Positions 51,075-60,000 of a DNA stretch of 60,000 nt are shown piece by piece. The stretch is taken from assembly GCA_028713915.1 (NCBI GenBank), contig JAQTNK010000004.1, forward strand, positions 1 through 60,000, given 5' to 3'. Under the pieces are notes generated by a model. That model searched no databases, had not been told where the DNA came from, and was given only the letters and a program-made list of their open reading frames with translations. How positions within the stretch are numbered: the stretch's first letter is position 1; every line of letters starts with the position of its first letter. Origin of the DNA: Rhodocyclaceae bacterium. GTDB taxonomy: Bacteria; Pseudomonadota; Gammaproteobacteria; Burkholderiales; Rhodocyclaceae. The position numbers and the translations under genes are program-made.

Positions 51075-52321
51075 AAGTTCTGACTATAAATGCTTCAGAC
51101 ATTCAAGGTGGTGCTGCCCGGGCTGCATATCGCATCCATCACGCCCTGCGCTCAGTCGGTGTTGATTCGACTATGCTGGTCGACGTCGCAACAGCCGGCG
51201 ACTGGACTGTGCAAGGGCGCAATAGCAAGGCTGCTAGGGCTCTGGCGCGGATTCGGCCTCATTTGGGGGGCGTTGTGGTGCGACTGCTGCGTACGGGAAA
51301 TCCAATTATTCATTCTCCTGCAATTCTCCCATCCGGGCGGTTGAAGGTGATCAATGCAAGCGATGCAAATATCGTGCATCTGCATTGGGTACAAAATGAG
51401 ATGCTGTCAGTTGCTGACATTGGCCAATTACAGAAACCGGTTGTTTGGACTCTACATGACATGTGGGCATTCTGTGGCGCGGAACACTATACCAGCGATA
51501 CGCGCTGGCGCGTGGGGTACAGACATGACAACCGTCCCTCCTATGAGAGCGGGTTTGATCTTAACCGCTGGGCATGGCTCCGTAAACGCAAGTACTGGCA
51601 GCATTTGATGCATGTCGTCACGCCCAGTCGTTGGCTTGCCGATTGTGTACGCCAGAGCGCGCTTATGCGCGACTGGCCAGTGACCGCGATTCCAAACCCT
51701 ATCGACACTCAGCGCTGGCGCCCAATCGATCAGGCTTTAGCACGTGAGTTACTTGATTTGCCAAATGAGGTGCCTCTATTACTCTTTGGGGCCATGGGGG
51801 GGGAAGGGGATCCCCGCAAGGGATTCGATCTCTTGCAAGGAGCTTTGCGATACCTACGAGGCGAAATCCAAGGCCTCGAGTTGGTCGTGTTTGGACAACT
51901 TAAACCAAGCGATCCACCCGACCTTGGCTTTCCCGTTCATTACGCCGGGTACGTGCACGATGATCTAAGCTTGCGGGCATTGTATAGCGCGGCTGATGTT
52001 TTTATACTACCGTCACGGCAAGACAACCTGCCCAACACAGGTGTGGAAGCGCTGGCCTGCGGCACGCCCGTTGTGGCTTTCGATGTATGCGGCATGCCAG
52101 ATATCGTTAGTCACAAGAAGACGGGATATTTGGCTGCCGCATTTGACAAAGAAGATTTGGCTAGTGGAATCTTGTGGTGTTTGAGAGATGCAATTCGGCT
52201 AACCAAATTGCGTGCCAATGCAAGAGCCGACGCGGTTTCTCGCTTTTCCAATCAGGTCATCGCTAGTCAATACTGCAACTTATATTCTAAGGCAGCAAGT
52301 TTGACCGGGCGAGAGCAATAG
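51071..52321 (+). CDS. GT4-family glycosyltransferase
   Basis: This 416-residue GT-B protein begins MKVLTINASDIQGGAARAAY. The C-terminal donor-binding EX7E-like region is DVFILPSRQDNLPNTGVEALACGTPVVAFD. GTG 51071 overlaps the preceding stop by GTGA. It transfers a sugar in repeat-unit assembly; sugar and linkage are unknown. Confidence 0.88.
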   Translation: MKVLTINASDIQGGAARAAYRIHHALRSVGVDSTMLVDVATAGDWTVQGRNSKAARALARIRPHLGGVVVRLLRTGNPIIHSPAILPSGRLKVINASDANIVHLHWVQNEMLSVADIGQLQKPVVWTLHDMWAFCGAEHYTSDTRWRVGYRHDNRPSYESGFDLNRWAWLRKRKYWQHLMHVVTPSRWLADCVRQSALMRDWPVTAIPNPIDTQRWRPIDQALARELLDLPNEVPLLLFGAMGGEGDPRKGFDLLQGALRYLRGEIQGLELVVFGQLKPSDPPDLGFPVHYAGYVHDDLSLRALYSAADVFILPSRQDNLPNTGVEALACGTPVVAFDVCGMPDIVSHKKTGYLAAAFDKEDLASGILWCLRDAIRLTKLRANARADAVSRFSNQVIASQYCNLYSKAASLTGREQ

Positions 52322-52339
52322 CGCTTAATTAATAATATT

Positions 52340-53566
52340 ATGCTATTGAATCGGTCTCTAATAATTAGCTGTTCTGATTCGGCGCGCGAGCGGTTAGTTG
52401 CATTTTTGTTGCTTTGCGCTTCGGTTGTAGCGGTATCGCCTATCTTTGGTGGCTTGATATTTTTTAGTGGAAACCAGATTTCGCTCATTTCTATTTTTGT
52501 AATTATATGCATTTTTGTGCTGCGATTCGGGCGTGATATGCCCATTTCAGTGCCGCGTTTGCTAATTGCGGCCTCCATTATCTGTTTTGCGTCAATTAAT
52601 GGCTTGTACTGGGGCCTAAATACGTCTATTGTTCTAATTTACTTTCTAATTCCATTCCTGCTTTCGCGGGTTATTCAAGAAGGCGTGATTCGTCTTTATA
52701 CTGATTATCTTACCGTTGCCCATTTGATTCTGTTGGTCGGGGCGCTGATCGGTTTTGTTTATAGCTTGAATGGTGGGGCGCCAATTTTCTCAATTGAAAA
52801 TCCAGACGGGCGAGAGAATGGATTTTTTTTGACTACATTTTCCAATACTTATTTGATGCAATTCATAAGGCCGAGCGGACTTTACGATGAACCCGGTGCA
52901 CTATCTTTTTTTACATGTATGACCGTTGCTTTACGCGAGACGCTTCGAATGCCCCGAGCGGTATCTGGATGGCTATTGCTTCTTGGATTTATTACTGGGT
53001 CACTGGCGCACTTGGTTTTTGTAGTATTTTACATCTTGCACATTCTGTTTTTTAGGTCAATTCGCAGGTCAGTTTACGTGATTATTGGATTTCTAGTTAT
53101 CGGCCTCACGCTTTTTTCTGTTTACGATGCTCAGGCTGGTGGGCTAATTGGTTTCTATTTGGATCGACTATCTTTTGTTGATGGTAGTCTATCAGGCGAT
53201 TCAAGATCTGCACTGATAGCCAATGCCTACAATTATCTTGGTTGGAATGTATTCTTTTGGGGTCTCGATGGCAATTGTATTATTAGAGATTCGTTATGTC
53301 ACCAAGATGCTTATCTGAAGTACGGAGAGAATCCGCTAACTCTCCTTGTGCATTATGGAATTTTTCTGTCTTTGGCATATTACGCTACGCTTGTGTATAT
53401 GCTCATATTAACAATAAGGAACAAAAGCTTAGTTATATTCGCCGTTCTATTACTTCTTCTTCAGCGGCCAAATGTCATGTCTTATGGCTATGCTGTTATT
53501 ATCGTTATATACATTGATCATCTTTCGAGAGGGAATAAGGGTCGCCATGCTGCGGCATTTGGTTAA
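52340..53566 (+). CDS. wzy: Wzy-like O-antigen/EPS polymerase
   Basis: This 408-residue protein has about ten membrane helices and a large periplasmic loop (residues ~130-190 and ~245-330) rich in polar residues (RPSGLYDEPGALSFF; GENPLTLLVHYGIF). Low sequence conservation is normal for Wzy. Position among flippase and glycosyltransferase genes supports polymerase. It is A+T-rich. The last 20 nt overlap the acetyltransferase. Confidence 0.75.
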   Translation: MLLNRSLIISCSDSARERLVAFLLLCASVVAVSPIFGGLIFFSGNQISLISIFVIICIFVLRFGRDMPISVPRLLIAASIICFASINGLYWGLNTSIVLIYFLIPFLLSRVIQEGVIRLYTDYLTVAHLILLVGALIGFVYSLNGGAPIFSIENPDGRENGFFLTTFSNTYLMQFIRPSGLYDEPGALSFFTCMTVALRETLRMPRAVSGWLLLLGFITGSLAHLVFVVFYILHILFFRSIRRSVYVIIGFLVIGLTLFSVYDAQAGGLIGFYLDRLSFVDGSLSGDSRSALIANAYNYLGWNVFFWGLDGNCIIRDSLCHQDAYLKYGENPLTLLVHYGIFLSLAYYATLVYMLILTIRNKSLVIFAVLLLLLQRPNVMSYGYAVIIVIYIDHLSRGNKGRHAAAFG

Positions 53567-54041
53567 TGTCTTATTGTTTTTTCTGCCCGCATCTAGGTTT
53601 CTTGCGCTGCGTCGTGGTGTGCTACGCATCGCAGGATGTGAGTTGGCTGACAATGTTTCTTTTTGTGGTAGCGGCTGGATATATGGCCGGGGACGTCTTT
53701 TGATTTCCGCTGACAGTTGGCTAAGTCCGGGAATAAAATTTTATACCCATCCGGATGCCCTGATAACAATTGGGCGGAATTGCGACATCGGGCCAGATGT
53801 AGAGTTCGTGTTGGGGAGCCATCGTATTGGGCCGAGTCAACGGCGCGCCGGAGAAGGAATGGCATTGCCGATCGAGATCGGTGACGGTTGCTGGATCGGT
53901 GCACGCACTATCATCCTGGGGGGCGTGCGCATGGGTCCCGGCTGCGTGGTGGGTGCCGGAAGCGTCGTCACGCGGAACGTACCGGCGAACGTACTAGTTG
54001 CCGGCGTGCCGGCACGCGTCGTGCGGGAGCTTGTGGAGTGA
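53547..54041 (+). CDS. Left-handed beta-helix O-acetyltransferase
   Basis: This 164-residue hexapeptide-repeat protein contains IEIGDGCWIGARTIILGGV and GPGCVVGAGSVVTRNVPANVLVAGVPARVV, typical of WcaF/NodL/serine-acetyltransferase-like enzymes that acetylate sugars from acetyl-CoA. ATG 53547 overlaps wzy. GC content rises within this gene. Its TGA overlaps the next gene's GTG. Confidence 0.85.
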   Translation: MLRHLVNVLLFFLPASRFLALRRGVLRIAGCELADNVSFCGSGWIYGRGRLLISADSWLSPGIKFYTHPDALITIGRNCDIGPDVEFVLGSHRIGPSQRRAGEGMALPIEIGDGCWIGARTIILGGVRMGPGCVVGAGSVVTRNVPANVLVAGVPARVVRELVE

Positions 54042-55231
54042 GCCCTCGTGTGCCGATCGTCGTAATTGTGTGCAATGCGCTCGACGATTTCACTCGCATT
54101 CAGCGTCGCATCCATACCGACAGCCCGGCCGCCTCGCGCAAGGTCTTTCAGATGTGTCAGGCGCTGCGACTGGTTGGCGTGCGTCCGTATGTGTTAAGTC
54201 TGGGGCGAGGGCGAGCTGACGGGTTGGGTGATGCGTTCGTTCCCCGCGTCTGCCGTGTCGGAGGGGTGCCAACAATCTATGCACCGTTCTCGCATCGGCG
54301 CGGCTGGTCCGAACTGCTGTCGCTGTTCGGCTTGTTGGTGCCGCTGAGTCGGTTAGCCCGGCATCCCCAGCGCGCGGTGATCTTCTACAATCGGATTCCG
54401 GCCTACCTGCTAGCCTTGATAGCGGCCGTTCACCAAGGCTATCGCTGCTTTCTCGATCTGGAGGATGGAGACGTGCAGCCATTGGCGCCACCACGTTCGC
54501 TGAAGGCGCGGCTCTCCCAATTCGTGCCGGCACAGTTCGACCGGCATTGCCGGGACGGTGCATTGTTGGCCTGCAGGGCGCTGGCCGGATTGACGAGCGT
54601 CCGGCCGGTGCACTGCTATTACGGTACCGCAGTCGGCGATGTTGGCGTCTCGCGCTGGAGCGCCCCGACGATTACCTGCCTGATGTCGGGCACGCTATCA
54701 CCCGACACCGGCGCGACACTGCTGGCCGAGGCGATCCGGCGCCTGCGCGTCCGGCAACCGGTGTGGGCTTCGGCTCTGCGCTTTGAGATCACCGGTAAGG
54801 GGGAAAGCGTGAGCGAGTTCGAGCGGCTAGCCGCCGAGCCCGGCCTACCGCAGGTCCGTGTCCACGGACGGACAACGGACGCCCGCTACATCGAGATATT
54901 GCGTGGCTGCGAGGTCGGTCTAGCGCTTAAGCCGGTCGGTGGCGCGCTGGCCGATACCACGTTCCCATCTAAGGTTATCGAGTTCGCCGGCTCCGGTCTG
55001 CTGGTGCTGTCGACCGACATCAGCGACGTGCGCCGCCTGCTCCGCTACGGGGCGCGCTATATCGAGCGCAACGATCCTGACCTGCTCATCGAGCGCTTGG
55101 CCGAGTTGGTGCTAGACCGGGGCAGCGCGGCACACTGCGCGCAGCAGGGGCGCCTAGCGGCCGAGCGGCACTGTACGCCAGAGGGGGCGGGACAGGACCT
55201 GCGCGAATTTCTATTCCGGGGGCGGATATGA
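54038..55231 (+). CDS. GT-B glycosyltransferase
   Basis: This 397-residue protein has a GT4-like C-terminus (PSKVIEFAGSGLLVLSTDIS preceded by EVGLALKPVGGALADTT). GTG 54038 overlaps the acetyltransferase stop, and the sequence starts MSPRVPIVVIVCNALDDF. It is GC-rich, unlike the genes at 47.8-53.5 kb. Sugar specificity is unknown. Confidence 0.78.
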   Translation: MSPRVPIVVIVCNALDDFTRIQRRIHTDSPAASRKVFQMCQALRLVGVRPYVLSLGRGRADGLGDAFVPRVCRVGGVPTIYAPFSHRRGWSELLSLFGLLVPLSRLARHPQRAVIFYNRIPAYLLALIAAVHQGYRCFLDLEDGDVQPLAPPRSLKARLSQFVPAQFDRHCRDGALLACRALAGLTSVRPVHCYYGTAVGDVGVSRWSAPTITCLMSGTLSPDTGATLLAEAIRRLRVRQPVWASALRFEITGKGESVSEFERLAAEPGLPQVRVHGRTTDARYIEILRGCEVGLALKPVGGALADTTFPSKVIEFAGSGLLVLSTDISDVRRLLRYGARYIERNDPDLLIERLAELVLDRGSAAHCAQQGRLAAERHCTPEGAGQDLREFLFRGRI

Positions 55232-56400
55232 GACCGCAGCTGCAACGGATCATCGCTTGGCACCCTGTACTTACCGATCATCAGGCACACACCTATCTCG
55301 AACTGTCTCGTCAGTCAGGCCTGCCTGTCATAGTCCAGGTGGCTCGTTTCGAGGACGAAACTCGACGAGCCCAGGGCTGGACCGATACCCGTGTGGTCGG
55401 CATAGAGCGGCAGTTGATCCCGGCATGGGGTTTCATCCCCCACGGCCTGCTCCGGCTGCTCGAGAACCGCGACCAAATCCATGTGTTTGGCAGCGCCTTC
55501 GAGGATCCCCGGATGATGCTCCTGCTGTGGTCGGCTTCACTGTTGCGAATCGAGTTCTACATCATCTCCGAGCCGTACTCGCCGGTCTCCTTCGGGTATT
55601 TTGGGGACCAGGCGGCGTGGCGCGAGCGGCTCAAGACTTGGCTGCGCCCCCATCTGTACCGGGCCTACGTGCTGGCGCTGCGGCGCGGGTTGAGGGGCAT
55701 TTTCACGATCTCGCGGTTAGCGGCACAGCAGTACGCCGCCGCCGGCATGCCCAAGCAGCGCTTGTTCCCATTTGGCTACTTCGTCCCGTCGGAGGTACCT
55801 GCTCCGGTTCCGGTGAAGGCGGTCCCCGCCATTCCAGGGTATGTCCGGCTTGCTTTCGTCGGTAGTCTAATCGGAATTAAAGGACTCCCGACGCTTCTAG
55901 CTGCTACCCGGCGTGCGATCAAGTCGGGCGCCAATCTGCAACTTGATGTGTATGGGCCGGGAAATCCGCAAGTGTTTGGCCGCGATGACGATCGAATTCG
56001 CTATGGCGGACGTATTCCGTTTGGGCAAACGCAGCATCGATTGCTCAACTATGACCTCCTGGTGCTGCCCAGTCATTACGATGGCTGGGGTGTCGTCGTC
56101 AACGAGGCCCTGTGCGCGGGTGTACCGGTGCTGTGCAGCGACCAGGTCGGTGCGCGTGTCCTGGTCGAGACCTTCGGCGCCGGGCTGGTTTTTCCCCGCG
56201 GTGATGAGGAGGCCCTAGCTGACATATTGCTCGCGCTCACGCGCGAACCGTTGGCACTGCAATCCATGAAGGCAGCCTGTCCGGCGGCTGCCGCGGCGAT
56301 CCAGCCTTCACGGGCTGCGGCCTACATGTTGCGGGTTTTGTCCGCCGCTGAGGCCCATCGCGCCTTGATTCCTTCCCCCTGGTACCTCCCCTCCGAATGA
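55228..56400 (+). CDS. GT4-family glycosyltransferase
   Basis: This 390-residue GT-B enzyme has a C-terminal donor site LVLPSHYDGWGVVVNEALCAGVPVLCSDQVGA with the EX7E Glu in VNEALCAG. It overlaps its neighbours by ATGA at both ends, so three glycosyltransferase genes are translated as one unit. Substrates are unknown. Confidence 0.86.
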   Translation: MRPQLQRIIAWHPVLTDHQAHTYLELSRQSGLPVIVQVARFEDETRRAQGWTDTRVVGIERQLIPAWGFIPHGLLRLLENRDQIHVFGSAFEDPRMMLLLWSASLLRIEFYIISEPYSPVSFGYFGDQAAWRERLKTWLRPHLYRAYVLALRRGLRGIFTISRLAAQQYAAAGMPKQRLFPFGYFVPSEVPAPVPVKAVPAIPGYVRLAFVGSLIGIKGLPTLLAATRRAIKSGANLQLDVYGPGNPQVFGRDDDRIRYGGRIPFGQTQHRLLNYDLLVLPSHYDGWGVVVNEALCAGVPVLCSDQVGARVLVETFGAGLVFPRGDEEALADILLALTREPLALQSMKAACPAAAAAIQPSRAAAYMLRVLSAAEAHRALIPSPWYLPSE

Positions 56401-57488
56401 ATTCAGCCGCATCCCGAATCCCGGTGCGACTTCACCTGACCAACGTGGTTGGCGCCGGTGCCTCGCAGTTGTTGCAATCGCTACTACCGGCGCTCGAACG
56501 TGATCCGGGCGTCAAAGTCGAGCGGATTGATCTGCCTGATCGCGGTGCGTTGTCGGCCTACCGCAGTCCAAACCTCTCGACTGTGGTCGAGATCTACCGG
56601 CGGCGACTGCCCAACGCGCTGTCGCGCGTCCTCGAGTGCACCTGGCTGGCCGGCCGGTTCGATGGCGATTCGCCATTGCTGGTGCTGGGTGATCTGCCGC
56701 TGCGCTGCCACGAACCGCAGACGGTGTTCGTGCAGCAATCTAACCTGCTGCGTCCGGATCGGTTCCAATGGCGTCCTGGTGTCCTCAAGTACTGGCTGGC
56801 CAGAACCATATTTAGCCTCAATCGAAATCGGGTGCGAGCATTTATCGTTCAGACCAATCTAATGCGGGATGCGCTTGAGCGCAGCTATCCCAGTGTTGCT
56901 GGTCGGGTGCATGTGATTGCTCAACCGGTGCCCTCCTGGTTACTGCGCTGCGATCTAAGGCGCCGAGCACGCGCGCAGCCGGACGGCGACCGGCTCTGGC
57001 TAATCTATCCTGCAGCTGGCTATCCCCATAAGAACCACGCGCTGCTGTCCCGGCTGGATGCGGATGCCGACTGGCCGGTCGAGCAGCTGACGCTGACGCT
57101 GGATGCGGCTGCCCATCCAGCACCGCATCTGCCTTGGGTGAAGTGCCTTGGCTTTCTGTCGCCACACGACATGATTACCGCCTATGCCCGGGCCGATGCG
57201 TTGCTTTTCCTGTCAAAGGAGGAGAGCTACGGCTTCCCGCTTGTGGAGGCGATGTTCGTCGGCCTACCGATCGTCTGTCCCGACCTGCCTTACGCGCACA
57301 CTCTATGCGGTGACCAGGCGATCTATTTTGATCCTGCCAGTTCTGAATCGCTGCTAGATGCGTTGCGAACGCTGCAAACCCGCCTACGGGAGGGGTGGTG
57401 GCCCTACTGGGACGAGTGCCTAGTGAAGATTCCACGAGATTGGGAAACCGTTGCGAGAAGAATGCTTGAAGTAGTGTGCAGTTCTTAA
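56397..57488 (+). CDS. GT4-family glycosyltransferase
   Basis: This 363-residue GT-B enzyme has LHLTNVVGAGASQLLQSLLP at the N-terminus and the donor site LFLSKEESYGFPLVEAMFVGLPIVCPD near residue 270. ATG 56397 overlaps the stop of the previous gene. The following 120 nt are non-coding. Confidence 0.86.
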   Translation: MNSAASRIPVRLHLTNVVGAGASQLLQSLLPALERDPGVKVERIDLPDRGALSAYRSPNLSTVVEIYRRRLPNALSRVLECTWLAGRFDGDSPLLVLGDLPLRCHEPQTVFVQQSNLLRPDRFQWRPGVLKYWLARTIFSLNRNRVRAFIVQTNLMRDALERSYPSVAGRVHVIAQPVPSWLLRCDLRRRARAQPDGDRLWLIYPAAGYPHKNHALLSRLDADADWPVEQLTLTLDAAAHPAPHLPWVKCLGFLSPHDMITAYARADALLFLSKEESYGFPLVEAMFVGLPIVCPDLPYAHTLCGDQAIYFDPASSESLLDALRTLQTRLREGWWPYWDECLVKIPRDWETVARRMLEVVCSS

Positions 57489-57610
57489 CTTCTCGACAAG
57501 GTTTGGAAAATTATATGGATAGCACTGGAGGGGTGGCCAAATTGCTACGATGACAAAGTCCGTGAAGCTTATCCATCGTCCAAGGCAATCGTTTTGTAAC
57601 CCGGTGCGCC

Positions 57611-58396
57611 GTGATCTGGTTACTCTTGGGGAGCGGGAAAATAATTAAAATCTCTGTTGTGACAGCAACTTGTAACTGCATATCTACGGTTGAGGATTGT
57701 CTGGATTCGGTAGCGCACCAGACATACCTCGACCGGGAGCATGTGGTCATCGACGGGGCAAGCCGTGACGGCACTGTCGATTTGCTGCAATCGCATCGAA
57801 ACCAGTTGGCCGTCCTGGTCAGCGAGCCAGACCGGGGTATTTACGATGCATTGAACAAAGGCATTGCACGGGCTTCTGGCGATGTCGTGGGATTTCTGCA
57901 TGCCGACGATCTATATGCACACCCCGATGTTCTGGCGCATATTGCGGCCGTTTTTGAGACTGATCCAAGTGTCTCTGCCGTGTATGGTGATTTGCAGTAT
58001 GTACGCAGGGAGAATACAGCGGAAGTGGTGCGGGACTGGAAGAGTGCGCCCTATTCTAAGAAACGCTTGGCCTGGGGCTGGATGCCGCCACACCCAACGC
58101 TTTATGTAAGGCGTGAATGGTACGAACGCATCGGAGGCCTGGACATCAGCTATCGCATTGCAGCCGACTACTACAGTGTTCTTCAACTGTTCATCCAGCC
58201 AGCTTTTAGGCCGACGTACCTGCCTGAGGTGCTGGTAAAAATGCGCCTGGGCGGCGCCAGCAATCGATCCGTTAAAGCCATTTTGCTTAAGAGCCGCGAA
58301 GACTGGGTTGCCTTGCACCGTAGCGGAGTTGGCGCATTCGGTGGGGTTGGTGCGCTGATGTGGAAGAACTTGAGCAAGATCAGCCAATTCAAATGA
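57611..58396 (+). CDS. GT2-family glycosyltransferase
   Basis: This GT-A enzyme of about 250 residues begins at the homology core KISVVTATCNCISTVEDC. It has ISDGASRDGT-like VIDGASRDGTVD, GIYDALNKGIARASGD and the DXD-type HADD. The start is unclear: GTG 57611 and TTG 57626 are in frame, but GGGGAG at 57628-57633 is spaced for ATA or ATT around 57641-57646. It probably adds one sugar to the repeat unit. Confidence 0.83.
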   Translation: MIWLLLGSGKIIKISVVTATCNCISTVEDCLDSVAHQTYLDREHVVIDGASRDGTVDLLQSHRNQLAVLVSEPDRGIYDALNKGIARASGDVVGFLHADDLYAHPDVLAHIAAVFETDPSVSAVYGDLQYVRRENTAEVVRDWKSAPYSKKRLAWGWMPPHPTLYVRREWYERIGGLDISYRIAADYYSVLQLFIQPAFRPTYLPEVLVKMRLGGASNRSVKAILLKSREDWVALHRSGVGAFGGVGALMWKNLSKISQFK

Positions 58397-58544
58397 CTTG
58401 TTGATCAACCCCTCCCTCAACCGACGTGATCACGGGTTCCGACGAGGCGGCCGCGGTCCTTACGCAGCAACTCGCGTTCGAGTTGTATGGTGTGGTTGAC
58501 GGACGTCGCAAACGCACAACGAGGACGGGTGGCTATCGTCGCCC

Positions 58545-60000
58545 TCAATGGCGGTTTCCAAGGCGCCGATAGCTGAAGACATAGATCCAGCAAAAAGCGG
58601 CCGCAAAGCTGGCAAGAAAATAACCAGATTGCCAGCATATGGCGCCAAGTGTGGCGAGCGCGCCGGCTATACACCAAAAATATTTGGCCACTCGGCTATT
58701 GGTCTCAACCTGACGAAATATGTTGTCTGCTGGGATTTGGGACAGGACAAGTTTGGCGTGGATCAGTTGATGCATATGTTTGTTGTCCGGCGCGCCCGGC
58801 GAAAGCCCCAACTTGAACTTGCGGCGGTAGATCGAAAAGACCGTCTCAAACACCGGGTAGATCAGCAGCAGCAGCGGGAACCAAGTTGAGACCTCTGGGT
58901 TGTGGGAAACCAACAGCACAGAGAGTTCCGCCAGCAAAAAGCCAAGCAGATAGGCGCCGCCATCGCCAAGAAATATCTTGCCGCCAGGCCAGTTCCAGAC
59001 CAGGAAACCCAGCACGGCACCAGCCAGGGCCAATGCCGTGTTGAATACGAGGCTATCACCGACCTGCGCGGCGACATAGGCGAGTGCAGCAAGCACGATG
59101 ACGGCAAATCCCCCGGCAAGGCCGTTGTAGCCATCAATGATGTTAGTGGCGTTTGCAACGCCCCCAACGGCGAAACTGGTGAATATGACGGCAAGCGGCA
59201 GCCACTGCAGCGCTTGATCGACGCCGGGGATGTCGAGTCGGTTGAGTACTGCGCCGAGCAGCCAGGCGGCTACGGCGCCGGAGAGCATGGTGAGCAGCAG
59301 GCGCTTGACGACGCCGACCTGCTTGGTGAGGTCTTCAACCAGTCCGCCCAGGAAGGCAGGAATACCGGCAAACAGCAGGAGCCCAAATTCGCGTTCATTG
59401 GGCAAGGTATCGACGAAGAGCATGACGCCGCCGGCGACCAGCAGGCCCACCATGACCGCCAAGCCGCCGATGCGCGGCGTGGGCTGGGTGTGGTACTTCT
59501 GCGGCCCGCTGCCGACGTGATCGTGCGAGAGATGGGCATGCAAGTGCTCATATCTGATGATCAGCCAGCCGGTGAGCCAGGCGGCAGCCAAGGCTGCCAT
59601 CAGCATGGCGGCAGACCACAGGCTGACGATAGACGGCGGCGCGGGTTTGGGGCGCAGTGTATTTGCGGCGAAGCATTTGATCGGATTGCTCCGGACGGCA
59701 GACTGCGCTTCTGCCGTCTTGCAGGCTACCAACGCAAGCTCGGGGACGGCCGCAGTAAAGACCACGACGCCGTTGGCCATCCGGCCCGAGGGAACCGCAA
59801 GCGGGGCATCGCTGAGAAGGCGCCGCTGAAATTCGTCCAGGGCGCCTTCGCATTGGATATTCTTGACGCGGCATTGCCGGCATGCTTCGAGAACGACCCG
59901 AGCGATATTGCCTGTAAGGCCTTCGCAGCTTTTCAGCGTAGGGCGACTGTCGAACAGAAAGCTGATGGTCAGCGCGCCATCCTGAGCGTCGGTGCGCTCG
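58545..60000 (-). CDS. WecA/WbpL-like polyprenyl-P sugar-1-phosphate transferase with N-terminal extension (5' end outside window)
   Basis: The core (from Met at 59606) is a polytopic MraY/WecA-family enzyme with about ten helices. Motifs include KYHTQPTPRIGGLAVM, ATNIIDGYNGLAGG and KIFLGDGGAYLLGF. It would start the lipid-linked unit by moving a sugar-1-P to undecaprenyl-P. Upstream of that Met the same frame stays open to the window edge without a stop, ~130 codons of soluble, Cys-containing sequence (ACRQCRVKNIQCEG) with host-like codon use. This could be a fused domain, whose family I do not recognise, or the true start may be 59606. Confidence 0.75.
   Translation of the reverse strand, partial: ERTDAQDGALTISFLFDSRPTLKSCEGLTGNIARVVLEACRQCRVKNIQCEGALDEFQRRLLSDAPLAVPSGRMANGVVVFTAAVPELALVACKTAEAQSAVRSNPIKCFAANTLRPKPAPPSIVSLWSAAMLMAALAAAWLTGWLIIRYEHLHAHLSHDHVGSGPQKYHTQPTPRIGGLAVMVGLLVAGGVMLFVDTLPNEREFGLLLFAGIPAFLGGLVEDLTKQVGVVKRLLLTMLSGAVAAWLLGAVLNRLDIPGVDQALQWLPLAVIFTSFAVGGVANATNIIDGYNGLAGGFAVIVLAALAYVAAQVGDSLVFNTALALAGAVLGFLVWNWPGGKIFLGDGGAYLLGFLLAELSVLLVSHNPEVSTWFPLLLLIYPVFETVFSIYRRKFKLGLSPGAPDNKHMHQLIHAKLVLSQIPADNIFRQVETNSRVAKYFWCIAGALATLGAICWQSGYFLASFAAAFCWIYVFSYRRLGNRH

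Noticed and set aside
58399..58410. An FNR-like TTGATCAA near the end of the GT2 gene
   Set aside because: The half-sites have no 4-nt spacer, so it is not an FNR box; it lies between convergent genes.

Overview
The window is chromosomal DNA of a GC-rich, facultatively anaerobic betaproteobacterium. Rhodocyclales or a close relative is my best guess, not proven. The grounds are a cbb3-oxidase locus with FNR-type control, a class I polyhydroxyalkanoate synthase, a PilY1-type pilus protein, the order ftsK-lolA-rarA-serS, a P-II gene next to nadE, and the style of the exopolysaccharide cluster. No rRNA is present to settle this.

Layout. 1-5.4 kb: 3' part of a very large PilY1-like adhesin with a coiled-coil and Cys-rich repeat insert, then tRNA-Thr(CGU). 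5.5-6.3 kb: a short-chain dehydrogenase. 6.4-14.9 kb: cbb3 oxidase assembly and structural genes (ccoI, ccoS, ccoNOQP, ccoG, fixH-like and a small DUF3149 gene). Two perfect FNR boxes lie between ccoS and ccoN. One drives ccoNOQP. The other sits at -41.5 from a predicted start that would give a transcript of about 90 nt ending in a strong terminator, so a candidate anaerobic small RNA. 14.9-23.1 kb: oxygen- and stress-related genes (hemerythrin, UspA, phaC, flavin oxidoreductase, an MCP-hairpin-like protein coupled to a di-iron ODP protein, and a second hemerythrin, DUF2249 and membrane-protein operon with its own FNR box). 23.1-29.1 kb: fnr and hemN diverging around a shared FNR box, then a copper-handling run (COG2836 membrane protein, rhodanese, CopA, CopZ-like).

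29.1-39.7 kb is a housekeeping core: ppa, nadE, glnB, an Smr protein, trxB, ftsK, lolA, rarA and serS. An RHH/PIN toxin-antitoxin pair with its own operator is wedged between ftsK and lolA. An MltF-like transglycosylase and tRNA-Ser(CGA) follow.

41.4-60 kb is an exopolysaccharide or O-antigen-type locus. It has a MarR-type EPS regulator, GDP-mannose and GDP-fucose synthesis (manC, fcl, gmd), an HEPN/MNT toxin-antitoxin pair inside that operon, and an intein within gmd. Then come an FkbM methyltransferase, flippase, pyruvyltransferase-like protein, glycosyltransferases, polymerase, O-acetyltransferase and a WecA/WbpL-like initiating transferase. Base composition swings from GC-rich to A+T-rich (about 47.5-53.5 kb) and back, indicating mosaic assembly. 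Many genes overlap by ATGA or GTGA, so translational coupling is the rule here.

The main points for a second look are the Gmd intein, the FNR-driven short transcript candidate, the MCP-hairpin/ODP pair, the two toxin-antitoxin modules embedded in essential or biosynthetic operons, and the PilY1 insert.
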